From NCBI GenBank assembly GCA_039819545.1, contig JBCBRS010000003.1, positions 170,383 to 234,382 on the forward strand: 64,000 nucleotides of DNA, in the 5' to 3' direction. The notes below the pieces were generated by a model. It ran no database searches. It was given only the letters and a program-made list of their open reading frames with translations, and was not told where the DNA came from. Positions 8,891-17,030 of this stretch are shown one piece after another (the first letter of the stretch is position 1; each line of letters starts with the position of its first letter). The DNA is from CALLPQ01 sp039819545 (GTDB taxonomy: Bacteria > Pseudomonadota > Alphaproteobacteria > Caulobacterales > Parvularculaceae). The position numbers and the translations under genes were made by a program.

Positions 8891-10207
8891 TTAATTGATA
8901 TCATCACCTTGACGTGTACCGACGAACCCGCCGACCGCCTGGATATCGTCATTCCCAAACTGTAGGGTACCACCAACTTCGGCGGCACGTGGTCCAAAGA
9001 AGGCGCCATCAACCGTGCCGCGCAAGGACCGGTCGTCAGTACCTACCAGGGTACCGTCAAAGCGATTGGCCTCGATAACGCCTGACCCTGCAAGATTTAC
9101 AAACGGTGTGAAGAGGGTGGTGCCATCGGTGTCGGCGGTGCCTAGAATGGTCAGAACGTCATAATTGACCCGGCGTGCCGAAAAATCTGCCGTAAGATTT
9201 ACGCTTCCGGTCAGGAAGACGCGGTCGCCGTCGCGCTGCACGTAGCCACCGATGGTCGTATCATAAGAAGCGGTGCCATTATTGGGGACTTCTTCAACGG
9301 GTGTCTGGATACCGAATACACTCGCGCCAAACGTGACGTCCGTATCTGGATTATTGACCGGCAAAACATTCCAAAGCCCCAGAAACGCGTAGTTTGGTTC
9401 CACACCGGGATTGTTGCCCCGGATTTTGAGTGGCGAGAAAAAGCCGCCATTGGAGCCTTCGTGCTGAATAAAATCCGCATCAAAGATGGCATTACTGAAC
9501 TCCCCTAACGCTTCGAGAAGCGATGCCGCCGCCATGGGACCGATTGTGGAGCCGAGGATTGATGGGTTGTCGTTAGAAATTTCCTGCAGATCACGCACAA
9601 GCACATCCACCGCTGCCGGATTGTTTCGTAACTCCTCAACGGAAGTCGCGCCATTGGGCAGAACCACATTGCCCGGGAAGAAGTTCGTGAACCGCTCAGG
9701 CAATGAAGAAATGGTGATTGCCTCTACCGGATTTTCAAAACCAACGACGTCTTCGTCGGGCCGAAATAGGAGAAGCGGGCCGATTGTGTCGGTGATGCGC
9801 ACGTTGTCTTGAGCCAGGTCAAAGGTCAGACTTCCCGTGTTGCGGTCAAAATCGACAATACCGCCGGGGTCATCAAACGTGGTTTGGCTGGAGGAAACAG
9901 TCTCAATCCCCGTCACCTCATTGCGTCGGCCGGTGATAAAAGCAGACGCCACCTCAAAGCGCTGATCGCGCGCGGAGAACCGCGCCGGGGACGCGGCGGA
10001 CAGAACGGTGATGTTTTCATTAGGCTCGGGCACGGTGCCCTCATTGCCCACGAGCGGCGGGGCAAAGGGACCATTCACAACCCCCGTGGTTGAGGAGCAG
10101 GCTGCGATGCCGGAAAACGCCAAAAGTATGGGCAAGCGGCTAACTGCTGCGCGCAAGCGCCGATTTCGATTGGCTGGTTTATGGGTCGATACTGGCCGGT
10201 GAGACAT
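8891..10207 (-). CDS. TbpB-like surface lipoprotein, likely Slam client
   Basis: A 438-residue lipoprotein (ATG 10207) with lipobox GIAAC and CSSTTG at the mature N-terminus. The C-terminal third has the TbpB beta-barrel signature: SVNLTADFSARRVNY, a GSGVIEANRFDGTL strand pair, and VDGAFFGPRAAEVGGTLQF followed by GFVGTRQ. In TbpB, factor-H-binding protein and hemophilin relatives this barrel is the part recognised by Slam. The upstream region is long and strand-rich (residues 60-300), with no host-binding signature I can name. No TonB receptor gene is adjacent, so the ligand is unknown. An ATG at 10216 is also possible but leaves only one base after the AGAGGG ribosome site. Confidence 0.78.
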   Translation of the reverse strand: MSHRPVSTHKPANRNRRLRAAVSRLPILLAFSGIAACSSTTGVVNGPFAPPLVGNEGTVPEPNENITVLSAASPARFSARDQRFEVASAFITGRRNEVTGIETVSSSQTTFDDPGGIVDFDRNTGSLTFDLAQDNVRITDTIGPLLLFRPDEDVVGFENPVEAITISSLPERFTNFFPGNVVLPNGATSVEELRNNPAAVDVLVRDLQEISNDNPSILGSTIGPMAAASLLEALGEFSNAIFDADFIQHEGSNGGFFSPLKIRGNNPGVEPNYAFLGLWNVLPVNNPDTDVTFGASVFGIQTPVEEVPNNGTASYDTTIGGYVQRDGDRVFLTGSVNLTADFSARRVNYDVLTILGTADTDGTTLFTPFVNLAGSGVIEANRFDGTLVGTDDRSLRGTVDGAFFGPRAAEVGGTLQFGNDDIQAVGGFVGTRQGDDIN

Positions 10208-10667
10208 CCCCAACATTCCCTCTATGATTTTGCGATGACGCCCACGTCGGGCGCTTTGCGTTCAGCGAATGCTACTCAAAGAAGGTGAAATCCGGGTTAA
10301 GTATTGCGCCAGCATTGCTATTGTGCCGCAAACCTCTGATTGAGAAAGGATGCCAGCATGGCTTGCGCCGGACCGCACCAGGCGGCGTGGGAAAAAATCA
10401 CATTCGCCCTGATCAGCCGCTTGCAGGGGGAATTGCGGCAACCTATATCCCCGACAGCATTACAATCCGGCGTCAAAATCTGAAGCCTTCAGCATTGGTG
10501 ATCGCCGGGGCGTTAGCATTAACTGAAACTTATCAGGGTGTGTGGTCTTTATCTGCGCGCGTTTTGCGCCCGTGATGCCCTACTGGGCTTATTACGCCAG
10601 GGGCACGCAACGGGGCAGATTTAAAAGCCAATTTCCCCTGTGACGGACAGGGTTTGAGGAGAAGAGA
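10208..10667. other. Non-coding leader region upstream of dnaK
   Basis: About 460 bp between the divergent lipoprotein gene and dnaK. A 96-codon open frame (10285-10575) has no family resemblance and no ribosome site and is not called. No CIRCE inverted repeat was seen. A loose heat-shock-type promoter candidate is listed separately. The dnaK ribosome site GAGGAGAAGAG immediately precedes the ATG. Confidence 0.5.
10523..10554 (+). promoter_or_regulatory. Possible sigma-32-type promoter of dnaK
   Basis: CTGAAA at 10523-10528 and CTTTATCT at 10547-10554, separated by 18 bases, resemble the CTTGAA / CYTATNT-type heat-shock promoter of Alphaproteobacteria. The match is imperfect at the -35 element. 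The site is about 115 bp before the dnaK start, where a heat-shock promoter would be expected. Confidence 0.25.
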
Positions 10668-12593
10668 ATGGCTAAAGTCATTGGGATCGACCTGGGCACG
10701 ACCAACAGCTGTGTTGCTGTTATGGAAGGTAAAGAGCCGCGGGTCATTGAGAATGCCGAAGGATCGCGGACAACCCCTTCCGTGGTTGCCTTTGCTGAAG
10801 ACGGTGAGCGGCTGATCGGTCAACCGGCGAAACGCCAGGCGGTGACGAATCCGGAGAACACGGTCTTTGCGATTAAACGCCTGATCGGCCGACCGTTTGA
10901 CGACGAGACCGTCAAAAAGGACAAAGGCATGGTCCCTTACGACATTATCAAGGCCGATAATGGCGATGCGTGGGTACAGTCGCGCGGCGAGAAGTATGCC
11001 CCATCACAGATTTCGGCCTTCATCCTGCAAAAGATGAAAGAAACGGCTGAGGATTTTCTGGGCGATACGGTTACCCAAGCGGTAATCACCGTTCCCGCCT
11101 ACTTTAACGATGCCCAGCGTCAGGCAACAAAAGACGCCGGTAAAATTGCCGGTCTCGAAGTGTTGCGGATCATCAACGAGCCCACAGCCGCCGCTCTTGC
11201 CTATGGCCTTGATAAAAAAGACGGCAAGAAAATCGCTGTCTTTGACCTTGGTGGGGGGACGTTCGACGTATCCGTCCTGGAGATTGGTGACGGTGTTTTT
11301 GAAGTGTTGGCGACCAACGGCGACACCTTCCTCGGCGGGGAAGACTTCGATTTGCGGATCGTTGAATATTTAACAAAAGAGTTCAAAAAAGAATCCGGCA
11401 TTGATCTGAAGCAGGATAAAATGGCGCTTCAGCGTTTGAAAGATGAAGCCGAAAAAGCCAAAAAAGAGCTTTCCTCAACCTCACAATATGAGGTGAACCT
11501 GCCCTTTATCACGGCAGACGCTTCTGGCCCGAAACACCTCAACCTGAAACTATCCCGCGCGAAGCTTGAGAGCCTTGTTGAGGACCTTGTCAAACGGACG
11601 ATTGATCCGTGTAAGGCGGCCTTGAAAGATGCTGGCCTCACCTCGGGCGACATCGACGAGGTTGTACTTGTTGGCGGAATGACCCGCATGCCCAAGGTCC
11701 AGGAGACGGTGAAAACCTTCTTTGGCCGCGAGCCCCATAAAGGCGTGAACCCCGATGAAGTTGTGGCCCTTGGCGCAGCGATTCAGGCCGGTGTTCTGCA
11801 GGGCGATGTAAAAGACGTTCTTCTCTTGGACGTAACGCCGCTGTCGCTTGGTATTGAAACACTTGGCGGTGTCTTTACGCGCCTCATTGATCGCAACACG
11901 ACGATTCCCACCAAGAAAAGTCAGGTTTTCTCCACTGCTGAAGACAATCAGTCAGCGGTGACAATTCGGGTGTTCCAAGGTGAGCGAGAAATGGCCGCAG
12001 ATAACAAGATGCTTGGCCAGTTTGACCTCATGGGCATTCCGCCCGCACCGCGCGGCGTCCCCCAGGTTGAAGTGACCTTCGATATCGACGCAAACGGCAT
12101 CGTCCATGTGTCAGCGAAAGACAAGGCCACGAATAAAGAGCAATCGATCCGTATCCAGGCCTCCGGTGGTTTGAATGATGACGAAATCGATAAGATGGTG
12201 AAAGAGGCCGAGGCAAACGCCGACGAAGACAAGCAGCGCCGCGAGTCCGTGGAGGCCCGCAACCGCGCGGAAGCTCTTGTTCATACAACGGAGCAGTCCT
12301 TGGGTGAGCATGGCGATAAACTTGGCCCCGAAGATAAATCCGCGATCGAAGCCGCGACGCTTGAATTGCGCAAAGTGCTCGATAACGAAAATTCAAGCGT
12401 GGAAGACGTTAATACCGCAGCGAACACGCTCGCCCAGGCATCCATGAAGCTTGGTGAGGCCATGTATCAGAGCCAGCAGGGCGCTGAAGGCGGCGAAGGT
12501 GGCTTCGAAGAAGGCCTCAAGGGCGGCGACGACGATGATGATGTTGTTGATGCCGACTTTGAAGAAGTCGACGGCGACGAGAACCGGAGCTAA
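10668..12593 (+). CDS. dnaK: Chaperone DnaK (Hsp70)
   Basis: The ATP-dependent chaperone that binds exposed hydrophobic peptides and works with DnaJ and GrpE. The 641-residue protein has all landmarks: IGIDLGTTNSCVAVMEG, the AYFNDAQRQATKDAGKIAG phosphate region, FDLGGGTFDVS, the EIDEVVLVGGMTRMPKV-type adenosine motif (DIDEVVLVGGMTRMP), the linker VLLLDVTPLSL, the substrate-binding domain, and an acidic C-terminal tail (GGDDDDDVVDADFEEVDG). Length is normal. It is followed by an 11-bp-stem terminator and then dnaJ, the conserved alphaproteobacterial order. Confidence 0.99.
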   Translation: MAKVIGIDLGTTNSCVAVMEGKEPRVIENAEGSRTTPSVVAFAEDGERLIGQPAKRQAVTNPENTVFAIKRLIGRPFDDETVKKDKGMVPYDIIKADNGDAWVQSRGEKYAPSQISAFILQKMKETAEDFLGDTVTQAVITVPAYFNDAQRQATKDAGKIAGLEVLRIINEPTAAALAYGLDKKDGKKIAVFDLGGGTFDVSVLEIGDGVFEVLATNGDTFLGGEDFDLRIVEYLTKEFKKESGIDLKQDKMALQRLKDEAEKAKKELSSTSQYEVNLPFITADASGPKHLNLKLSRAKLESLVEDLVKRTIDPCKAALKDAGLTSGDIDEVVLVGGMTRMPKVQETVKTFFGREPHKGVNPDEVVALGAAIQAGVLQGDVKDVLLLDVTPLSLGIETLGGVFTRLIDRNTTIPTKKSQVFSTAEDNQSAVTIRVFQGEREMAADNKMLGQFDLMGIPPAPRGVPQVEVTFDIDANGIVHVSAKDKATNKEQSIRIQASGGLNDDEIDKMVKEAEANADEDKQRRESVEARNRAEALVHTTEQSLGEHGDKLGPEDKSAIEAATLELRKVLDNENSSVEDVNTAANTLAQASMKLGEAMYQSQQGAEGGEGGFEEGLKGGDDDDDVVDADFEEVDGDENRS

Positions 12594-12617
12594 CATCAGC
12601 GCGCGGCAATGACATTA

Positions 12618-12651
12618 ACCGGGAGGGGGCAAAACCCCTTCCGGTATTTTA
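12618..12651 (+). terminator. Rho-independent terminator between dnaK and dnaJ
   Basis: The stem ACCGGGAGGGG (12618-12628) pairs with CCCCTTCCGGT (12635-12645) over 11 bp with one G-U pair, with a 6-base loop and then ATTTTATT. It lies 25 bp after the dnaK stop and about 100 bp before the dnaJ start, so it probably lowers dnaJ relative to dnaK or marks separate transcription of dnaJ. Confidence 0.75.
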
Positions 12652-12747
12652 TTGCGGCCACTGTCAAAACGTAAACAAGGTCTTAATCGTCAGCCTACCG
12701 CTTTTCAGTGGTGTCGCGTGACGCAACCGCCTTACCTCGGAACAATT

Positions 12748-13887
12748 ATGGCTCAGGATTATTATAGCGTACTTGGTGTTGCCCGCGACGCCAGCCAGGC
12801 GGAAATCAAGTCTGCCTTTCGCAAAAGTGCGATGAAGTGGCATCCTGACCGTAACCCGGATAATCCGGAAGCGGAGAAAAACTTCAAAACCCTCGGGGAA
12901 GCCTATGAGGTTCTATCCGACGAAGAAAAACGCGCTGCTTATGACCGCTATGGTCACGATGCCTTCAAAGGCGGTGCCGGTGGGTTTGGTCAGGGTGCTG
13001 GCCAGGGTTTTAACGCGTCGGCGTTTTCGGATATTTTTGAGGATATCTTTGGCGACTTTATGGGCGGTGGTCGTGGCGGCGGGGGCCGCCGGGGCCCCGC
13101 ACGCGGCGCAGACCTAAAATACGAATTGGAGATTTCCCTCGAAGAAGCCTTCAAGGGGAAGAAAACGACCATTACCGTCCCGGGGTCCGTTACCTGTGAG
13201 GTTTGCGACGGATCAGGCGCAAAACCGGGCTCGTCGCCTGTGACGTGCCAAACCTGTAACGGTGTGGGCCGGGTTCGCGTTCAACAGGGCTTTTTCACGC
13301 TGGAACGCACATGCCCCACCTGTATGGGTGACGGGAAAATCATTGCTGATCCGTGCACAAACTGTAATGGGCAAGGCCGGGTTACCAAGCAACGAACCTT
13401 GTCTGTTGATGTCCCTGCCGGAATCGAGAATGGGACGCGTATCCGTCTTTCCGGAGAGGGCGAAGCAGGCCCACGCGGTGGACCTGAAGGCGATCTTTAT
13501 ATTTTTGTGGGCGTCCTTGGCCACGAACTCTTTGAGCGCGATGGACCAGACCTTTACTGCGCGCTGCCGGTGCCCATGGCAACGGCTGTTCTTGGCGGTG
13601 ATGTAGAGGCACCAACGATAGATGGGGGCCGCGTCAAAATCACGGTCCCCGAGGGCGCTCAATCGGGCAAACGCTTTCGTCTGCGCGGTAAGGGCATGTC
13701 TCAGTTGAATGCTAAACAACGGGGGGACCTCTATGTGGAAATTCGCGTCGAGACACCGGTCAAGCTCACAAGCCGTCAGAAAGAACTCATGCGTGAATTC
13801 CAGTCAGAATGCTCCGGGAGCGATAGTCCGGAGTCGAACAATTTCTTCCAAAAGGCTAAAAGCTTCTGGGACGGATTTACTGAGTAA
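12748..13887 (+). CDS. dnaJ: Chaperone protein DnaJ
   Basis: DnaJ delivers substrates to DnaK and stimulates its ATPase. From ATG 12748 the product is 379 residues: J domain (1-70) with the essential HPD in KWHPDRNP, a Gly/Phe-rich linker (75-125), the zinc domain with four CxxCxGxG repeats (CEVCDGSG, CQTCNGVG, CPTCMGDG, CTNCNGQG), and C-terminal peptide-binding domains. It is a full type I DnaJ. Upstream in-frame codons (from 12652) run into the dnaK terminator and add no J-domain sequence, so the MAQDYYSVLG start is preferred. The ribosome site is weak (TCGGA). Confidence 0.97.
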   Translation: MAQDYYSVLGVARDASQAEIKSAFRKSAMKWHPDRNPDNPEAEKNFKTLGEAYEVLSDEEKRAAYDRYGHDAFKGGAGGFGQGAGQGFNASAFSDIFEDIFGDFMGGGRGGGGRRGPARGADLKYELEISLEEAFKGKKTTITVPGSVTCEVCDGSGAKPGSSPVTCQTCNGVGRVRVQQGFFTLERTCPTCMGDGKIIADPCTNCNGQGRVTKQRTLSVDVPAGIENGTRIRLSGEGEAGPRGGPEGDLYIFVGVLGHELFERDGPDLYCALPVPMATAVLGGDVEAPTIDGGRVKITVPEGAQSGKRFRLRGKGMSQLNAKQRGDLYVEIRVETPVKLTSRQKELMREFQSECSGSDSPESNNFFQKAKSFWDGFTE

Positions 13888-13893
13888 GGCTAT

Positions 13894-14012
13894 AGCGCGT
13901 TCACAAAAAGTGTTATCTTCAATGGTTCCCATCGATCGACTTAGGCTCGAACGCGCGAACCCCAAAAACCCTGGGCTGTGTACTTGATTCAACAAAGAAT
14001 AGACGCACGCTA
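13894..14012 (+). repeat. 119-bp dispersed repeat, copy 1
   Basis: This segment aligns without gaps to the reverse complement of 17028-17146, with about 24 mismatches by hand (roughly 80% identity), the first 65 bases being best conserved. That core is bounded by inverted repeats GCGCGTTC (13895-13902) and GAACGCGC (13949-13956) and contains the conserved run GGTTCCCATC, which can fold on itself. The outer end stops exactly at the stop codon of dcd (CTA at 14010-14012 on this strand). It fills the gap between convergent dnaJ and dcd. No open reading frame spans it. Confidence 0.85.
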
Positions 14013-15098
14013 GGCCTTAAAGTGCTTCGACAATTTCAGCCCTTGTCCTTGATAGTTTGATCGCACGCGGCTGCCATAGGGATTTTTGGGCGGTTGAAGC
14101 ATGCGTTCATAAACAAGCCTTGCCACCAACTGGCCATCCCTGAGGACGAAGGGCGCATCATGGCTGCGCACCTCAAGGACCCCGCGCGACGGATGTTCAA
14201 TGCCAAAGCCGGGGTCAAAAAAGCCGGCGTAATGGACGCGAAACTCCCCCAAGCCGGGGCTAATGGGTGTCATCTCGGCAGAGAGGTGTTGCGGGATGGT
14301 GAGCGCTTCGCGCGAGGCGAGAATATAGAATTCATCCGGATCAAGAATAATAAAACCGCTTTGCGGTGCGGTGATGGGTTCAAAGAAATCGTCCGCCCTT
14401 AACTGACCGATCTCTTCCAGATCAATGAGGCCGGAATGGCGCCGCGCGCGATACCCGATAATCTCATCCGGTGCGCCGCCAATTTGCACACGTACCCCCA
14501 ATCCCCCTTGAAAATCAGGCTCTGGGTCATCGGTTAGGGGGTGGTTTCTATGCAAATGATTAAGCGCGTCAGCTTCAACGGCACAGGGCCCCGTTTTGAA
14601 TCGCAACTGGTTCAGGCTGACCCCCTGACGGGCCAAAACGGAGAAAGATCGGGGGCAGATTTCGGCGTAGAGGGGACCTGAATAGCCTGCGCAGACCTTA
14701 TCAAAGCTAGCAGTATGATCAGTGACGAGACGAACGAACACGTCAATGCGCCCCGTGGAGCTTTTGGGGTTCGCGTATCCTTCGAGCGTGTTCGGAAGAC
14801 GAAGGCTCTCGTTCAGTTGAACGAGATAAACGCAGCCACGCTCAAACACCGCCCCGTCGGCCAGAGAGAATTCCTGCATCAGGAGATCATCAGTCAGACA
14901 GTCAGCCACACCGCGCTGGCGCGAAGGCAGAAACGATGCCCGCACCCGCCAGGCTTTCGACCCAAGGGTTAAATCAAGGCTTGCCGGTTGAATCTGTGCT
15001 GGCGCCACCTGGCCATTTCCCGGCAGGATTGACCCGTCCTCAATCAAGGTGCTGATCAGTTCGGCAGGTAAAACGCCCGCTTCAGAGGCTGTGGACAT
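14010..15098 (-). CDS. dcd: 2'-deoxycytidine 5'-triphosphate deaminase (DCD_N type)
   Basis: Deaminates dCTP to dUTP, supplying the precursor of dTMP. The 362-residue length is about twice that of E. coli Dcd and fits the alphaproteobacterial DCD_N (PF06559) form with two tandem dUTPase-like folds: an N-terminal half with PASLDLTLGSKAWRVRASF and YANPKSSTGRIDVFVRLVTD, and a C-terminal half with PQSGFIILDPDEFYILASRE and DPGFG followed by a GVLEVRSHDAPF strand. The SSTGR and YAEICPRSF motifs are the substrate-binding type. It is divergent from metZ, and its stop codon abuts repeat copy 1. Confidence 0.9.
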   Translation of the reverse strand: MSTASEAGVLPAELISTLIEDGSILPGNGQVAPAQIQPASLDLTLGSKAWRVRASFLPSRQRGVADCLTDDLLMQEFSLADGAVFERGCVYLVQLNESLRLPNTLEGYANPKSSTGRIDVFVRLVTDHTASFDKVCAGYSGPLYAEICPRSFSVLARQGVSLNQLRFKTGPCAVEADALNHLHRNHPLTDDPEPDFQGGLGVRVQIGGAPDEIIGYRARRHSGLIDLEEIGQLRADDFFEPITAPQSGFIILDPDEFYILASREALTIPQHLSAEMTPISPGLGEFRVHYAGFFDPGFGIEHPSRGVLEVRSHDAPFVLRDGQLVARLVYERMLQPPKNPYGSRVRSNYQGQGLKLSKHFKA

Positions 15099-15205
15099 TG
15101 TTTATCATCCCGGGGCCGCCCTTTTGGTGGTGTCATGGTGGACCGCGCTGGCCGGGGCATAGCATTGACGTGTTGGCTGTCAAAGCCTAAGCCCACGTTC
15201 GTCTC

Positions 15206-15281
15206 TCGCAGGGTTTGGGCCGGTCGGCTTGCGGCTGCGACAGTTTTAAGCGCGCGCGCGTCATAACCGCTAAAAGACCGG
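15206..15281 (+). promoter_or_regulatory. SAM-II-type riboswitch aptamer upstream of metZ
   Basis: The SAM-II H-type pseudoknot can be traced by eye. P1 is TCGCAG (15206-15211) with CTGCGA (15235-15240), six perfect pairs. The pseudoknot helix is CCGGTC (15220-15225), inside the P1 loop, with GACCGG (15276-15281), six perfect pairs. The conserved GCTAAAA (15269-15275) directly precedes the pseudoknot strand, as in known SAM-II RNAs. The linker 15241-15268 is longer than usual and contains a CG-repeat tract. SAM-II switches normally sit before metA, metX or metZ in Alphaproteobacteria, matching the gene downstream. Binding S-adenosylmethionine should lower metZ expression. Confidence 0.72.
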
Positions 15282-15289
15282 AGAACCTT

Positions 15290-15324
15290 GGTGCTAAGCC
15301 GCTGGGCAGGCGCACCGGTTTTTT
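15290..15324 (+). terminator. Attenuator terminator between SAM-II-like aptamer and metZ
   Basis: GGTGC (15290-15294) pairs with GCACC (15312-15316), followed by GG and six T (15319-15324), 14 bases before the metZ ATG. The aptamer strand ACCGG (15277-15281) can instead pair with CCGGT (15315-15319), which would break the terminator. A ligand-stabilised pseudoknot would free the terminator to form. This exclusive pairing is inferred from the sequence alone. Confidence 0.55.
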
Positions 15325-15338
15325 CAGGATAACCACCC

Positions 15339-16577
15339 ATGGCGAATACGCCCCCCCAAAAAAAACCATCCAACGCATTGCGCCCCGAAACCATCGCTGT
15401 GCGGGCCGGTACGAACCGGGCTTTTCAAGAAACAAGTGAAGCGCTTTTCCTGAATTCGGGTTATGCGTATGACAGCCCGGAGCAGGCCGCCGCGCGCTTT
15501 ACCGGTGATGATCCGGGGTACATTTACTCGCGATTTTCCAATCCCACCGTAGGGATGTTTGAAGACAGGCTTGCCGCCTTGGAAGGGGCCGGTCTGGACC
15601 AGCCCCTCTATTGCCGGGCAACGGCAACGGGCATGGCCGCCGTGACCGCAGCGGTCTTATGTCAGATGTCTGCAGGCGACCATATGGTTGCCTCGCGGGC
15701 ATTGTTTGGCTCATGCCGCTACGTCGCCGACGATCTTTGCGCCCGCTTTGGTATCGAAACCACCTTTATTGACGGCACTAACCTTGACCAATGGTCGGCC
15801 GCTTGTGGCGACACGACAAAGCTTTTCTTTCTGGAGACGCCGTCCAACCCGGGATTACAGATCCTCGATCTGGCGGCCATCGCTCGCATCGCCCATGAAA
15901 GGGGTGTGCGGCTTCTCGTTGATAACGTGTTCGCCTCGCCAATTCTCCAGCAGCCCTTCGCATGGGGTGCAGACATTGTTGTCTATTCGGCTACCAAACA
16001 CATGGACGGTCAGGGCCGTGTCCTCGGCGGTGCGATCCTTAGCCATGACGAAGCGTTTATCACCGAGACGCTGCAGCCTTTTTTGCGGAATACGGGCCCG
16101 GCGCTCAGCCCTTTTAATGCCTGGGTGCTGTTAAAGTCGCTCGAAACGCTCGGCCTGCGGGTCAATGCCATGAGTGAATCCGCCGGGGCCTTGGCGCGCC
16201 GGGTGCATGGAGCCGCCAAGGTTGGTGTGCGCGTGACCTATCCTGGCCTTGGCGATACGACTGCGGCCACCATTGCCCGGCGCCAGATGGTGAGTGGCGG
16301 CAGTCTGTTGACCCTTGAGTTTGCTGGGGGTCAGCCCGCCGCCTTCGCCTTTTTATCAGCGTTAAGCTTGTTTGATATCTCAAATAACCTTGGTGATGCA
16401 AAGAGTTTGGCAACCCACCCCTGGACCACAACCCATTCGCGCCTGAGTGAAGACGATCGCCTTACGCAAGGGGTGACACCCGGTCTTGTTCGGCTCTCGG
16501 TCGGTCTCGAACATGTGGAGGATCTCTGGGCTGATCTTGCCGCAGCCCTGGATCGGGCATTGCACAGCGCCGGGTAA
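15339..16577 (+). CDS. metZ: O-succinylhomoserine sulfhydrylase (PLP-dependent)
   Basis: Converts O-succinylhomoserine and sulfide to homocysteine, the direct sulfhydrylation route to methionine. The 412-residue protein belongs to the Cys/Met metabolism PLP family: YIYSRFSNPTVGMFEDRLA, ATATGMAAVTAAVLCQM, LETPSNPGLQILDL, DNVFASPILQQP and the PLP-lysine motif SATKHMDGQGR, whose R/G context is typical of MetZ. A CAGGA ribosome site lies between the attenuator and the ATG. A 6-bp hairpin (GGCGAT/ATCGCC, 16581-16596) separates it from apaG, a frequent alphaproteobacterial neighbour, with which it is probably co-transcribed. Confidence 0.93.
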   Translation: MANTPPQKKPSNALRPETIAVRAGTNRAFQETSEALFLNSGYAYDSPEQAAARFTGDDPGYIYSRFSNPTVGMFEDRLAALEGAGLDQPLYCRATATGMAAVTAAVLCQMSAGDHMVASRALFGSCRYVADDLCARFGIETTFIDGTNLDQWSAACGDTTKLFFLETPSNPGLQILDLAAIARIAHERGVRLLVDNVFASPILQQPFAWGADIVVYSATKHMDGQGRVLGGAILSHDEAFITETLQPFLRNTGPALSPFNAWVLLKSLETLGLRVNAMSESAGALARRVHGAAKVGVRVTYPGLGDTTAATIARRQMVSGGSLLTLEFAGGQPAAFAFLSALSLFDISNNLGDAKSLATHPWTTTHSRLSEDDRLTQGVTPGLVRLSVGLEHVEDLWADLAAALDRALHSAG

Positions 16578-16619
16578 ATCGGCGATACTGATCGCCGTGG
16601 GTTTGTAAGGGTATGGGTC

Positions 16620-17030
16620 ATGGATGTGCAATCGACGATTTATCAACGTGAGACAAACGGCATCCATGTGACCGTGGAACCAGCTTTTCTCGAAGACCAG
16701 TCGGATCCTGAAGCCAGCCATTTTGTCTGGGCCTACACCGTGCGGATCGCCAACCAGACCGAAAAGCCGGTGCGCCTGCGCGCGCGTCATTGGCAGATTA
16801 CCGACGAGGTCGGCCGCACCGAGGAAGTGATGGGCGAGGGCGTTGTGGGCGAACAGCCGTTGATTGAGCCCGGAACCCAGTTTGAATATACTTCGGGTGC
16901 GCCGCTTTCGACGCCCTCCGGCTTCATGGTGGGCACTTATCATATGGAGGCGGTTAATGGCGATCTATTCGATGTGGCGATCCCGGCCTTTTCTCTCGAC
17001 AGCCCCCATGAGCAGCGTCGCGTTCACTAG
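16620..17030 (+). CDS. apaG: ApaG protein (Co2+/Mg2+ efflux-associated)
   Basis: ApaG is a small fibronectin-type-III-like beta-sandwich protein associated genetically with Co/Mg efflux; its biochemical role is not settled. The 136-residue sequence has the family motifs FVWAYTVRIANQTEKPVRL, HWQITDEVGRTEEVMGEGVVGEQP, a tract FEYTSGAPLSTPSGFMVGTY, and FDVAIPAFSLD. Length is normal. It starts at ATG 16620, 42 bp after metZ. Its TAG stop is the first three bases of repeat copy 2. Confidence 0.94.
   Translation: MDVQSTIYQRETNGIHVTVEPAFLEDQSDPEASHFVWAYTVRIANQTEKPVRLRARHWQITDEVGRTEEVMGEGVVGEQPLIEPGTQFEYTSGAPLSTPSGFMVGTYHMEAVNGDLFDVAIPAFSLDSPHEQRRVH

Noticed and set aside
10285..10575. 96-codon open frame in the dnaK leader
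   Set aside because: No ribosome site and no family resemblance, and it spans the region where the dnaK promoter must lie.
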